A stretch of DNA of 41,781 nucleotides from Crocinitomicaceae bacterium (lineage in GTDB: Bacteria; Bacteroidota; Bacteroidia; Flavobacteriales_D; Crocinitomicaceae): contig JALQYQ010000028.1 of assembly GCA_023262855.1 (NCBI GenBank), positions 1 to 41,781 on the forward strand. Direction: 5' to 3'. Made by a program: the position numbers and the translations under genes. The notes under the pieces are model-generated. The model was not told where the DNA came from. It made no database searches and was given only the letters and a program-made list of their open reading frames with translations. Positions 14,957-23,668 of the stretch are shown here, in pieces (position 1 is the first letter of the stretch; each line of letters opens with the position of its first letter).

Positions 14957-15436
14957 ATGCTTTATCCCATGGCTGCCAAAAACTTCATAAAACCAGGATT
15001 AATACTATTCTCAGTTAGCTTTATCATCATTTTAGTATGTTATTTTTTGCCATTAACCACTTCATGTGATTTTGATTCTGAATTTGGCGATTTTGTTCCT
15101 ACAGAACAAAAAGGTGCTTTACAAACTACATATTATCTTGCCATCATTTTCTTAGCATTTATTTTCATTCTTAGTTTGATCAAAAATAAATCAGGTTTTT
15201 TTCGAGTGTTTATTGTAAGTGTTTTTTGTGGGATGATTATCATATTTTTAAATAGGTTTAGTCAAGGAGGTTGGGGCAAACCATGTGGTCATCAGCCAAC
15301 AATCTATCAAAATCTATTGTATTTAGGCCATGTTTTATTTGTGCTGGCTTGTTGTATTAAATCGTATAAAAACATTTCATCTCAGAACAACAATCAACAA
15401 ATTGAAGATTCAGAGGATTTATTAGATCGGATTTAA
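14957..15436 (+). CDS. Small four-helix membrane protein, unknown
   Basis: The 159-residue protein has hydrophobic helices at about 14-31, 58-76, 83-101 and 121-136 and a polar C-terminal tail rich in Asn/Gln/Asp. Two starts are possible: ATG 14957 or ATG 14969, which gives MAAKNF. A GTG frame at 14821-15018 overlaps it and is judged spurious. Family and role are not recognised. Confidence 0.6.
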   Translation: MLYPMAAKNFIKPGLILFSVSFIIILVCYFLPLTTSCDFDSEFGDFVPTEQKGALQTTYYLAIIFLAFIFILSLIKNKSGFFRVFIVSVFCGMIIIFLNRFSQGGWGKPCGHQPTIYQNLLYLGHVLFVLACCIKSYKNISSQNNNQQIEDSEDLLDRI

Positions 15437-15500
15437 GGGATGCTTCAGCAGTGAATCAAAAAAAAACGATACCTTTTCACCATCCATTACTTATAGCTTC

Positions 15501-16340
15501 ATGCGGATTTTAATTTTTTTTCTTGTTTTTACGAATGTCAGTTTTGCTCAAATGTCGTCACGCAGATCGAAACCATTTTCCCCAGGACCGATTGATTCCT
15601 TGATCCTTGGTGATTGGGAATTAAAGGAAACGATTACTTCGGCAATGTTTGTATCCGACACGATGCCCAAAATCCGTGAGAAAAATAGCAATGATTCCCG
15701 CATTAAAATCACTGCTGACAGCCTTGTGATTCCACAAGCTGAGCGCTATTACAAACGCTATGAAGGTTACAATTATCAATTGAAAGGAACTGAACTAGAA
15801 TTGTATTTTGGACTTAAGAAAAACCGCAAAAAAGTCGATTCACTGAATATTGAATTACTTAATTTTCAAGAGATGGTGTTATCATCTGAAGAATATATTT
15901 CATCACCGTTGGGTTTTGAAGTTGTAAAAGTTAACTATTTATACCAACGGGTTAATACAGACTTTGTAGATTCGATTCGTCAGAAACTGGAAGGAACTTG
16001 GCGCACAGCGAGCAATGAACCAATTGATTTTAGGATTGATTCTTTTGCAACACTTCATTTGTTCAAGAACAAAGAAATGCCTGACTCCTTGCAAAATCAT
16101 CTTAAACTTGAGTTTTTTCCCAAAAATGTTGGTATTGGTATTACCTATTCCTATTCTGTTTGGTCTAACTATCAAACGTATTCGGATGGTTTTTTCTTAA
16201 GTGATACAACAGTTTTTATCGACTATCAGCGGCAATTGCTTTATTTTCCAGGAGAAGAAACAGCAGTGTATCAGTTTAGTTTCACTGATTCAGATGAGCT
16301 TGTTTTAACCTTCGTAAAAACCATCATTTCGAATGAGTGA
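15501..16340 (+). CDS. Secreted protein with two lipocalin-like modules
   Basis: The signal peptide (residues 1-16, ending SFAQ) is followed by two segments that begin with G-x-W motifs (LILGDWELKETI, about 33; KLEGTWRTASN, about 163) and beta-strand-rich bodies. The architecture parallels the protein at 7872-8633. The last 8 bases overlap the ATG of the DUF1826 gene, so the two are probably translated from one message. The envelope location is likely; the role is unknown. Confidence 0.6.
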   Translation: MRILIFFLVFTNVSFAQMSSRRSKPFSPGPIDSLILGDWELKETITSAMFVSDTMPKIREKNSNDSRIKITADSLVIPQAERYYKRYEGYNYQLKGTELELYFGLKKNRKKVDSLNIELLNFQEMVLSSEEYISSPLGFEVVKVNYLYQRVNTDFVDSIRQKLEGTWRTASNEPIDFRIDSFATLHLFKNKEMPDSLQNHLKLEFFPKNVGIGITYSYSVWSNYQTYSDGFFLSDTTVFIDYQRQLLYFPGEETAVYQFSFTDSDELVLTFVKTIISNE

Positions 16341-17019
16341 AAAAACGAAATTTCAACTGGTTAATAGTTTCAACGAACTTGTGGAAACAGCGTTTGAAGG
16401 AGAAATAAATGCCTTGTGTTGGTCGCGCGAGTTAAAAGGCAATTATGCTGAAATCATCGAAAAAGTAGGAGTAGAGGAGCAGTTGTATGTATTAGAACCC
16501 GATGAATTGAAAAGCTTAGAACTGAGTGAGGAAGGTCAATTGGCACGCGCACAAATTTTAGCGGATTTTGAGTCCTTATCAGCTTTAGGAGCATCGCCGT
16601 TAATTAATATTATTCACCAGTACGAGCGCGATGATGCCTTTCCATTTTTTCCAACGGATGTGTATTCGTTCCACGCCGATCGTTCGCCCGTTCCTTTTTC
16701 AACCTTTTTATGCACCTATTTTGGCGCCGCAAGTGAGTTGGTTTCCAATGATCAAGCCACCCAAAAAATAATGATTCCTGAAATACGCGCTGAATTGCGC
16801 ACTTTGTATGATGGTGAAGAAGCAGATTTTGACGCATTTCTAGAAGAAAATTTCTTTGACTTGCATTATCAAGCCGATGAGCAGGCAGAAATCATCAATT
16901 TAGGGAAAGGGAATTTGTGGCGTTTAGCCATCGATCATCCGGAAAGTAAGGTTTTACCATGTATTCATCGTGCTCCTCTTGAAAATGAAGGTGAACCGCG
17001 TTTGATGCTGATTTGTTGA
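16333..17019 (+). CDS. DUF1826 family protein
   Basis: The 228-residue protein matches DUF1826 well in its second half: SFHADRSPVPFSTFLCTYFG (about 115-134), AASELVSNDQA, and the end block WRLAIDHPESKVLPCIHRAP (about 196-215) followed by EPRLMLIC. Conserved His, Asp and Cys residues in these blocks suggest a metal-dependent or iron-regulated role. DUF1826 genes in other bacteria often lie in zinc-responsive operons with COG0523 GTPases, but none is visible here. It overlaps the preceding gene by 8 bases. Confidence 0.8.
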   Translation: MSEKTKFQLVNSFNELVETAFEGEINALCWSRELKGNYAEIIEKVGVEEQLYVLEPDELKSLELSEEGQLARAQILADFESLSALGASPLINIIHQYERDDAFPFFPTDVYSFHADRSPVPFSTFLCTYFGAASELVSNDQATQKIMIPEIRAELRTLYDGEEADFDAFLEENFFDLHYQADEQAEIINLGKGNLWRLAIDHPESKVLPCIHRAPLENEGEPRLMLIC

Positions 17020-17050
17020 GCTACTGCAATCATTTTAGCGCCAAAACTTA

Positions 17051-17058
17051 TAACTTTG
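17051..17058 (+). promoter_or_regulatory. Promoter -7 element (TAACTTTG)
   Basis: TAACTTTG fits TAnnTTTG and lies 60 bases before the ATG of the FAD monooxygenase gene. No clear TTG was found at the -33 position. Confidence 0.35.
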
Positions 17059-17103
17059 CACCAAAGATTCACTTTTCATGAGATAAACACGAAAATGTGA
17101 ACG

Positions 17104-17110
17104 AAAGGAG
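17104..17110 (+). promoter_or_regulatory. Shine-Dalgarno sequence
   Basis: AAAGGAG lies 7 bases before ATG 17118. Strong Shine-Dalgarno sequences are rare in Bacteroidota, so this one decides the start of the following gene against the upstream GTG at 17097. Confidence 0.6.
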
Positions 17111-17117
17111 CGTAGCA

Positions 17118-18569
17118 ATGATTGAAAAAGGTGATAATTATTGGACTGTTTGTTTGGATTGCCAAGGAAATGGAAAAAAACACGGTAAAATCACCAAGAA
17201 AGAACGTTATCGCTATCAAAAAGCACGTGAAATCTTTGAACAATCAAATGGACTTGAAGAGGTTCCTGTTCCTCCAAAAGGACAACTAGAAACCTGCACG
17301 AATTGCAGTGGCTCTGGACTTGTACGTGCCAATAACTATCCAAATGCAGATGCATCGAAATTTCCGCATGTCGCGATAATTGGCGGTGGAATTGGTGGCG
17401 TTGCATTAGCAGTAGCTTTCCTTCACCGTGGAATTCCATTTACCCTTCTTGAACGCGATGAAAACTTTGCTGTTCGTTCGCAAGGTTATGGTCTGACTTT
17501 GCAGCAGGCGAGTAAAGCCATTGAAGGATTTGGATTGTTTAAACTCGAAAAAGGCTTGGTCTCACGATGGCATGTTGTTCACAATCCTGAAGGTAAAGTT
17601 GTGGGTGAATGGGGCGCCAAAAAATGGTTAAAACCGGATGAACAAGCTTATTCGAAACGTACAAATGTTCATATTCCGCGTCAAGCATTGCGCTTAGCCA
17701 TGTTGGAACAGTTGAAAGGACATCCATCAGTGAAATGGGGACATCAATTAATCAGTTTTCGAGCAACGGAAGGCAAACAACAGGAATTGACTGTTCAGGT
17801 AAATGGAGAAGTGAAGCACTTATATGCTGATTTAATTGTTGGTGCAGATGGAATTCGCAGTAGTGTGCGCAAACAACTTATTGGCGAGGAACGTACACCT
17901 TTGCGCTATTTGGGTTGTATCGTGATTTTGGGAATATGTTCCATCGATTCCTTGAAAGAACTAAACAGTCCTTTGTTCGATTCGGAAACGGTTTTTCAAA
18001 CAGCAAATGGTCACGAACGTATTTACGTCATGCCTTTTTCGAAGGAAGAAGTGATGTGGCAATTGAGTTTTCCGTTGGACGAAGAAATCGCGAAAGAGTT
18101 AAGCTCAAAAGGTCCAGCGGCCTTGAAAGAAGAAGCGATACTTCGCACGCCGTGGCACAGTCCGATTCCGGAATTGGTGAAAGCAACTCCTGAAGCATTG
18201 ATTTCGGGTTATCCAGCATACGACAGAGAGATTTTATCGCCAGCGCATTTTGATCAAGCAGGTGCAGCTACATTGATTGGTGACGCGGCACATCCGATGA
18301 GCCCGTTCAAAGGCCAAGGAGCAAATCAAGCCTTGTTGGATGCCTTGATGTTGGCCAGAATGATTTACAATGAATGCAGTTCGCATGCAAATTGGCGAGA
18401 AACAGGTTTGCGGTCACTGATTTTAGCACCTTTTGAGGAACGCATGTTGGAACGCAGTGCTCCAAAAGTAAGGGATTCTGCTGCAGCGGCTGATTTTCTG
18501 CACACGGATGTGGTGTTATTGGAAGGCAATGAAACACGTGGTGGGCGGTATAAGAGAAGTTTATCTTAG
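17118..18569 (+). CDS. FAD-dependent monooxygenase with N-terminal CxxCxGxG zinc-finger-like head
   Basis: The body is a class A flavin monooxygenase. It has the GxGxxG dinucleotide fold at 85-105 (AIIGGGIGGVALAVAF), the DG motif at 240-250 (VGADGIRSSV) and the GD motif at 386-404 (LIGDAAHPMSPFKGQGANQA). Such enzymes hydroxylate aromatic or polyketide-type substrates with NAD(P)H and O2. The first 80 residues are unusual: CLDCQGNG (Cys12, Cys15) and CTNCSGSG (Cys60, Cys63) are two DnaJ-type CxxCxGxG half-sites that could bind one zinc ion. The start at 17118 is preferred to GTG 17097 because of the Shine-Dalgarno sequence AAAGGAG. The gene stands alone; its substrate is unknown. Confidence 0.85.
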   Translation: MIEKGDNYWTVCLDCQGNGKKHGKITKKERYRYQKAREIFEQSNGLEEVPVPPKGQLETCTNCSGSGLVRANNYPNADASKFPHVAIIGGGIGGVALAVAFLHRGIPFTLLERDENFAVRSQGYGLTLQQASKAIEGFGLFKLEKGLVSRWHVVHNPEGKVVGEWGAKKWLKPDEQAYSKRTNVHIPRQALRLAMLEQLKGHPSVKWGHQLISFRATEGKQQELTVQVNGEVKHLYADLIVGADGIRSSVRKQLIGEERTPLRYLGCIVILGICSIDSLKELNSPLFDSETVFQTANGHERIYVMPFSKEEVMWQLSFPLDEEIAKELSSKGPAALKEEAILRTPWHSPIPELVKATPEALISGYPAYDREILSPAHFDQAGAATLIGDAAHPMSPFKGQGANQALLDALMLARMIYNECSSHANWRETGLRSLILAPFEERMLERSAPKVRDSAAAADFLHTDVVLLEGNETRGGRYKRSLS

Positions 18570-18737
18570 AAGATAGAGATAGAAGTTAGAGTTAGAAGAT
18601 AGAAGTCAGAGTTTGAAATTAGTTTGAAAAGGTTTTTCGTTTCAGGGTAGTTTAATTCAAGGTGTTTTGATTCAACTAGCTGGTTTATTGATTCAAATTC
18701 AGGATGTTTTAGTAGTTTTAGCGTTAAATCGTGCATA

Positions 18738-19346
18738 ATGAAATACCTGTTGAATAAATTCGCTATTCTTTCTGTTATTTTTCTGGCTTCCTGTTCGAAT
18801 GATGCAAATCAAACAGATGTATCCCCTGATTCGAGAGATCGCATAAAAATAGGTGAGAAGGAGTGGCTGATCGAACTTCCAGCGAATTATGTTTCCTATG
18901 CGAACATGCCTGAAACGACGGAACAGAATAATACGTGCGGTAAATTGACGAGAGCCAAAACCGTTCAGCTGTTAAAACTGCAAGAAAAAGATACAATTTG
19001 GAAAGATCCTTTACCGAACAGTTTTTATGTGTTCATCGTGCCGCAAGAAGGAATGAAAACCACGAAAAAAGCGTGTGTTCAAGATATGATTGAAGCATAT
19101 GCAGGATTGATTTCAATCAATGGAAATTACACCTATCAACACAAAGAATCGGAAGTGAAACTGGATGGTATCCCCTTTTCGCTAGTAGAGAATTCACTCA
19201 TGGATTCAACTGGTAAATTTTCACATGGCGATTTGCAATTTATTGGAATTGTTTCAAACCATTGGTTGCAAATTCAATTGAGTTTCAATTCCATCAAAGC
19301 ACGCGATTATTTGAAGAAACTAGTAATGGCTTCAGAGTTTGAATAG
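18738..19346 (+). CDS. Lipoprotein of unknown function
   Basis: The lipobox LASC (Cys19) follows a hydrophobic signal, so the 202-residue protein is a lipid-anchored envelope protein. After a short linker the domain (about 35-200) contains KIGEKEWLIELPANYVSY and later DGIPFSLVENSLMDSTGKFS. This reads like a PsbP/MOG1-type sandwich found in other Bacteroidota lipoproteins, but that likeness is weak. Two Cys residues (68 and 114) could form a disulphide. Function unknown. Confidence 0.65.
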   Translation: MKYLLNKFAILSVIFLASCSNDANQTDVSPDSRDRIKIGEKEWLIELPANYVSYANMPETTEQNNTCGKLTRAKTVQLLKLQEKDTIWKDPLPNSFYVFIVPQEGMKTTKKACVQDMIEAYAGLISINGNYTYQHKESEVKLDGIPFSLVENSLMDSTGKFSHGDLQFIGIVSNHWLQIQLSFNSIKARDYLKKLVMASEFE

Positions 19347-19555
19347 GTTTTTATGTGAGATGAGCTTCAAACGCAGAGATTTTGAGGAAAAGAGAACGCT
19401 GAGTTTTTTTACAAGTTGGATGTTAACATGTGTATTTTTCTAAAAAACAATCTTGCATCCCCGCAGGAGCGAAATCCAAAAAACATTAACCAACACAAAT
19501 CAAACAAACCCCAGCAGGGTGGAATAAAACAAAAAAATAACCGTTTACTAAAACT

Positions 19556-20230
19556 ATGAAAACATTGTTCATGCTGTTCTTATTATTTTTTGTTTCAAGT
19601 GTTTCTTCGCAAACAATGAAAACAAGGGTTCGCGGCTTTGTTCATGAAATGAATAGTAAACAAGGAATTAAGGAAGTTGCAATGTTTCTGATTCAAAACT
19701 CTGATACGATTAAACGTTCGTGCACAGATTCATTAGGTAATTTTGAGTTTGAATTTAGCTGTACAGCTGGGAATGAATATTCAGTAGGATTAGCCTACAA
19801 TGGAAGAAAATATGGCAAAAATCCAATTGAGCTTGTTGTAGATTCAATTAATCAATTGGAGTATCATCTAGAACTGGGTGTATTTACCCAATCTGAATTC
19901 AAAAAGTATGAATTATCTGAATTTTATGAGATTGGTCAAATAGAAAAAGATTCCCTTGTGGATTTGTACTGGCTGAAACAATTTTTGGATGAAAACCCCA
20001 ATATTTATTTAAAATACAGACAATTTGTGAATCCAATAGAGAGTAGGCGAATCATAAAAAAACGATACGCTAATTTTATGAAATTGCTTGAAGTTGCGCA
20101 CATTGATCATTCGAGAATAATAATGGATTTTGATCCAATTCTTTTAGGTGAATCCGAATTAATCTATGATTCCAGATCACATTTTTCAGGAAAAGTAATC
20201 TCAGCTCCAAAAGAAACGAAATCTAAATAA
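19556..20230 (+). CDS. Secreted protein with carboxypeptidase-like N-terminal domain
   Basis: After a signal peptide (residues 1-19) comes a segment VRGFVHEMNSKQGIKEVAMF ... SCTDSLGNFEFEF (about 24-75). It has the order of a carboxypeptidase-regulatory-like (beta-sandwich) domain used at the start of many Bacteroidota outer-membrane proteins. The C-terminal part (about 130-205) has a helix-strand-helix run (LKQFLDENPNIYLKYRQFVN, then a basic helix and HIDHSRIIMDF) that distantly resembles an OmpA-like peptidoglycan-binding domain without its key residues. An envelope role is inferred. Confidence 0.55.
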   Translation: MKTLFMLFLLFFVSSVSSQTMKTRVRGFVHEMNSKQGIKEVAMFLIQNSDTIKRSCTDSLGNFEFEFSCTAGNEYSVGLAYNGRKYGKNPIELVVDSINQLEYHLELGVFTQSEFKKYELSEFYEIGQIEKDSLVDLYWLKQFLDENPNIYLKYRQFVNPIESRRIIKKRYANFMKLLEVAHIDHSRIIMDFDPILLGESELIYDSRSHFSGKVISAPKETKSK

Positions 20231-20331
20231 CAATAGCTAACTAAACGAAAACGAACTCTACTAAAGAGGAATAATTCAAAAAATAAGCGTTATTATTGTA
20301 GCCACTAAAACCATTTAAAGAATAATCAAAC

Positions 20332-20952
20332 ATGACCAAACGACAACTAAGAAAAGCCGCATACAAAGCAGTTGTAACTGAAAATAAATCACATCAGCAA
20401 GCATTTGATGAATTAAGTAAAGACAGTTCAGTTGATTTGGATGAATTAGCCAATGAACTTTCACAGGTTCCGAGTCCTTCGAAAAACAAGAGTCAACAGC
20501 TCTTACGTTATACTTTTGTTGCAGTACTTTTGGTAATCATCCTCATTCGAATCGTGGTAATTTTGGGCTTAGATTTCCAAATCAAACTCGATCCAATTTT
20601 CTTATTGTTGGTGATTATCCTAGGGTTATTCGCTCCTGTATACGGAATCGTTGGAGTTTTGACGTCTCGAATTCACTTTTACAGAACAACCGCAATGTTG
20701 ATAGGGTTGAATATGTTTCGATCGATTAAAGAAATTAACCAGGGAGCTGATCCAATGGCTTTATTGGTTTTCGTGCCGTTTGTTGCAGCAATAGCTTTAG
20801 GTCTTTTTATACCAACAAAATTGAAAACGCCCTACACAAAAAATAGAATCAAAGAAGAATTTGATGGTGTCACAAAATCACGTTACGAATACATCTTTGA
20901 AAACAACAAATTACCAGGAAGCAGTGATTTGATTGATGCTGATTTGGTTTGA
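20332..20952 (+). CDS. Four-helix membrane protein, unknown
   Basis: The N-terminal part (1-55) is soluble, helical and charged (MTKRQLRKAAYKAVVTENKS). It is followed by hydrophobic helices at about 60-80, 87-110, a weaker one near 117-128, and 142-162, and a polar C-terminus. I do not recognise the family. The gene is separated from its neighbours by repeats and an AT-rich stretch and points towards the convergent proline dehydrogenase gene. Confidence 0.6.
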   Translation: MTKRQLRKAAYKAVVTENKSHQQAFDELSKDSSVDLDELANELSQVPSPSKNKSQQLLRYTFVAVLLVIILIRIVVILGLDFQIKLDPIFLLLVIILGLFAPVYGIVGVLTSRIHFYRTTAMLIGLNMFRSIKEINQGADPMALLVFVPFVAAIALGLFIPTKLKTPYTKNRIKEEFDGVTKSRYEYIFENNKLPGSSDLIDADLV

Positions 20953-20989
20953 TAAGACTAATATTTGATTCGGAATATTTTATCTCTCA

Positions 20990-21030
20990 GCCTCAACGGT
21001 CTATCTTCTAACTCTATCTTCTAACTCTAA
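20990..21030. repeat. Short tandem repeat (TCTAACT type)
   Basis: TCTATCTTCTAACTCTATCT and its continuation lie at the convergent junction before the proline dehydrogenase stop. The same AGTTAGA units (reverse complement) occur at 18568-18620 and 24592-24640, in other intergenic positions. Confidence 0.6.
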
Positions 21031-22196
21031 CTTCTAGCTCTACGATTACGCTCCTTCATAATCAACGACAACTCACGTCCCGTTTGTCCTGCAACCGATG
21101 TGTTTTCATCCGCGCGGCGTAGGAGGTAAGGCATCACTTCTTTGATTGGACCGTAAGGAACATATTTCGCAACATTGTAACCCAAATGCGCTACGTTGTA
21201 TGAAATGTGATCACTCATTCCCAACAATTGCGCGAAGTAAATACGTTTATCATCTGCTGCAATTCCGTGTTTTTTCATCAATTCTGCTAATACTTCAGCA
21301 CTTTGCTCGTTGTGTGAACCGGCGCACAAGGCCAAAGTATCAATGTTTTCAACGATTAATTCCAATGCAGCATTGAAATCCTTGTCGCAAGCAGCTTTAT
21401 CAGGTTGAATTGGCGACGGATAACCTTTTTGAGACGCACGATCACGCTCTTTTTCCATGTAGGCACCACGCACCAATTTGATTCCATAGTGGATGTTGTT
21501 CTCACGAGCAACCGCAATTTCTTTTGCTAAATACGCCAAACGGTCGTGACGATACATTTGCAAGGTATTGTAAACAATCGCTCGTTTCTTGTTGTATTTC
21601 AACATCATGTCCAAGGTGATTCGGTCAATCGTATCTTGAATCCATGTTTCTTCAGCGTCGATGAACACTGGAACATCATTGTCGTGAGCTGCTTTGCAGA
21701 TTTTGTCGATGCGATCAATTGTGTGTGTTAATTCCAATTTTTCCAAATCGCTCAATTCAGCTTTCGGATCATTTGCTTTTTCAAGAATTGCGAAGCGTGA
21801 AATCCCCGTAACTTTGAATACACCAAATGGAATTTTAGGATCTTTTTTCGCGGCATGTATCGTTTCAATGATTTCTTGAACCGTTGCATCGAAGTCCTCA
21901 TCGCTCGTTTTTCCTTCAATCGAATAATCGAGAATCGTTCCAACACCATATTTCGCCAACAAATCAATTGTAGGCTTACATTCTGGAATTGTCTCACCAC
22001 CACAAAATTGCTTGAAAATAGTTTTCTTGATAATGCCTTTAATTGGCAAGCCAACGTTTAAAGCAGTGTTAGTAGACCATTTTCCAACTTTCACCATTGT
22101 TGGGCTTCCGATGATTTTAAACAACCAATAGGCTCTGTTTAAATCTGCATTCGATTTGCTTTTGAATGCTATCTCTGTATTGTCGAACGAAATCAT
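21027..22196 (-). CDS. Proline dehydrogenase
   Basis: The 389-residue FAD enzyme oxidises proline to delta-1-pyrroline-5-carboxylate, the first step of proline use, passing electrons to quinone. The PRODH barrel motifs are visible: DYSIEGK (about 92), FIDAEETWIQDTID (about 184), YGIKLVRGAYMEKERDRA (about 236-253), GSHNEQSAEVL (about 292) and PYGPIKEVMPYLLRRADENT (about 348-367, with the substrate-binding RRxxEN). There is no fused aldehyde dehydrogenase domain, as usual in Bacteroidota; that enzyme must be elsewhere. The gene is divergent from aroB; the 387 bases between them contain an inverted-repeat element. Confidence 0.95.
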   Translation of the reverse strand: MISFDNTEIAFKSKSNADLNRAYWLFKIIGSPTMVKVGKWSTNTALNVGLPIKGIIKKTIFKQFCGGETIPECKPTIDLLAKYGVGTILDYSIEGKTSDEDFDATVQEIIETIHAAKKDPKIPFGVFKVTGISRFAILEKANDPKAELSDLEKLELTHTIDRIDKICKAAHDNDVPVFIDAEETWIQDTIDRITLDMMLKYNKKRAIVYNTLQMYRHDRLAYLAKEIAVARENNIHYGIKLVRGAYMEKERDRASQKGYPSPIQPDKAACDKDFNAALELIVENIDTLALCAGSHNEQSAEVLAELMKKHGIAADDKRIYFAQLLGMSDHISYNVAHLGYNVAKYVPYGPIKEVMPYLLRRADENTSVAGQTGRELSLIMKERNRRARS

Positions 22197-22329
22197 AGGG
22201 TAAAATTAATGTGTTTTGGTAGATATTGAGATTTCCATGGCGTTTTTTTCTTTTACTTTTTGCGAATACATTATAATCAATGTTTTGATGAACGAAAAGT
22301 TTGTGAAATTTAGATTTAGTTGAAAGATT

Positions 22330-22476
22330 CCTCCCCCTTGTTCCCCCTCCAAAGGGGGAGTTGAACCAATTCATTTTTTTGATTTTACAATCTATTTCAT
22401 TTTATAAAACGAAATTATCAGGATTCACTATTTGGGTATTCACATTTCCCCCATTGGAGGGGGATGAAGGGGGAGG
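22330..22476. repeat. Inverted-repeat-bounded element (147 bp)
   Basis: A 29-base C/G-rich arm at 22330-22358 recurs in inverted form at 22448-22476 with 26 of 29 identical positions (CCCCC-TTTGGAGGGGG against CCCCC-ATTGGAGGGGG). The 89 bases between are AT-rich. The size and end symmetry are like a MITE or a paired REP element. It fills a large part of the divergent intergenic region. Confidence 0.65.
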
Positions 22477-22548
22477 ACACAAATTATAAATACTGAATCA
22501 CGAATCCTAAATCACAAATCCTGAATTATAAATCACGAATTATAAATG
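22477..22548. repeat. Short tandem repeat (AAATCAC / GAATTATAAATC type)
   Basis: Alternating 8- to 10-base units (ATCACGAATCC, AAATCACAAATCC, TGAATTATAAATCACG) immediately follow the inverted-repeat element and end just before the aroB promoter. Confidence 0.55.
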
Positions 22549-22554
22549 CTTTCT

Positions 22555-22562
22555 TATTTTTG
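22555..22562 (+). promoter_or_regulatory. aroB promoter -7 element (TATTTTTG)
   Basis: TATTTTTG fits TAnnTTTG and puts the transcript start near 22568, about 15 bases before ATG 22584. It overlaps a TTG (22560) that could be mistaken for a start codon. Confidence 0.5.
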
Positions 22563-22583
22563 TCAAAAATCCAAATCATCCGA

Positions 22584-23663
22584 ATGCACACATTCAATTC
22601 TGAAGCTTATACCATCGAAGTTGGACCGATTGAAGAATCGTCGTTTAACTCCGTTTTACTGAACAATTACGCCAATTCTAAAATAGTAATCATCGTGGAC
22701 GAAAATACCCATGATGCATGTTTAGAGTTTTTGTTGACGACTTTTGATGCGTTGAAAGAGGCGGAAGTGATGCTGTTACCTGCTGGAGAAGAGAATAAGG
22801 TGATGGAGGTTTGTTTTCAAGTTTGGGAAGCACTTTCAGAATACCAAATTGGCCGAAAAGATTTGATTATTAATCTTGGTGGTGGCGTCGTGACGGACAT
22901 GGGTGGATTCATCGCGTCGATTTTCAAACGTGGAATTGATTTTATACACCTCCCAACTTCCTTATTAGCTATGGTAGACGCAGCGATCGGCGGTAAAACA
23001 GGAATTGATTTGGGGCCGTTGAAGAATCAATTGGGCGTTTTTGCGCATCCGAAACATATTTATGTCGATCCAATTTTTCTGGGAAGCTTGCCTCCTGAAG
23101 AATTTTTGAACGGTTACGCCGAAATGTTGAAACACGGGTTGATTTACGACAAAGCATTGTGGGATAAGCTGAAGGTAATGAATGATTTGGCTCAACTCGC
23201 TGACATTGAAATTTTAATGCAATGTATTGCAGTGAAACAAACAATCGTTGAGCAAGATCCATTGGAAAAAGGAATTCGCAAAGTGTTGAATTATGGACAT
23301 ACGGTTGGTCACGCAATCGAAGGATTTTTCATGGATAAAGATCCAATTGCTCACGGGCATGCAGTTGCAATTGGTATGTTGGCCGAAGCACACATTGCCA
23401 TGAAGCGAACTGTTTTAGCAAAAGAAGCTTTTCATGAAATTGAGACGATTATCCTGCAACATTTCCCAATGATTCACCTAGAAGAAGAAGATATTAAGGA
23501 AATAATTCGATTGACTTTACACGATAAGAAAAACGAACAGAACAAAATCAATTGTACATTGTTATCTGGTATTGGTGACTCGTTGATTGACTGTTTTGTT
23601 TCGGAAGAAGAATTGAATGAAGCACTGAACTACTTGACAATTTATAAGATTAATTTAAACTAA
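22584..23663 (+). CDS. aroB: 3-dehydroquinate synthase
   Basis: AroB converts DAHP to 3-dehydroquinate, the second step of the shikimate pathway. Clear family blocks are the NAD-binding GGGVVTDMGGFIAS (about 99-112), LPTSLLAMVDAAIGGKTGID (about 123-142), GYAEMLKHGLI (about 177), and the metal-binding NYGHTVGHAIE (about 235) and HGHAVAIGM (about 255). I take ATG 22584 (359 residues) rather than TTG 22560, because that TTG lies inside the promoter -7 element. The following DUF1295 gene starts 5 bases after the stop, so the two form an operon. Confidence 0.95.
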   Translation: MHTFNSEAYTIEVGPIEESSFNSVLLNNYANSKIVIIVDENTHDACLEFLLTTFDALKEAEVMLLPAGEENKVMEVCFQVWEALSEYQIGRKDLIINLGGGVVTDMGGFIASIFKRGIDFIHLPTSLLAMVDAAIGGKTGIDLGPLKNQLGVFAHPKHIYVDPIFLGSLPPEEFLNGYAEMLKHGLIYDKALWDKLKVMNDLAQLADIEILMQCIAVKQTIVEQDPLEKGIRKVLNYGHTVGHAIEGFFMDKDPIAHGHAVAIGMLAEAHIAMKRTVLAKEAFHEIETIILQHFPMIHLEEEDIKEIIRLTLHDKKNEQNKINCTLLSGIGDSLIDCFVSEEELNEALNYLTIYKINLN

Positions 23664-23668
23664 AAACG

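Noticed and set aside
14821..15018. GTG-started 65-codon frame
   Set aside because: It overlaps the better membrane-protein frame at 14957, has a weak start and no protein-like pattern.
17097..17117. GTG start for the FAD monooxygenase
   Set aside because: An AAAGGAG Shine-Dalgarno sequence is correctly placed for ATG 17118, and would itself lie in the coding sequence if GTG were used.
22560..22583. TTG start of aroB 24 bases upstream
   Set aside because: The TTG lies inside a TATTTTTG promoter element; ATG 22584 gives a normal AroB N-terminus.
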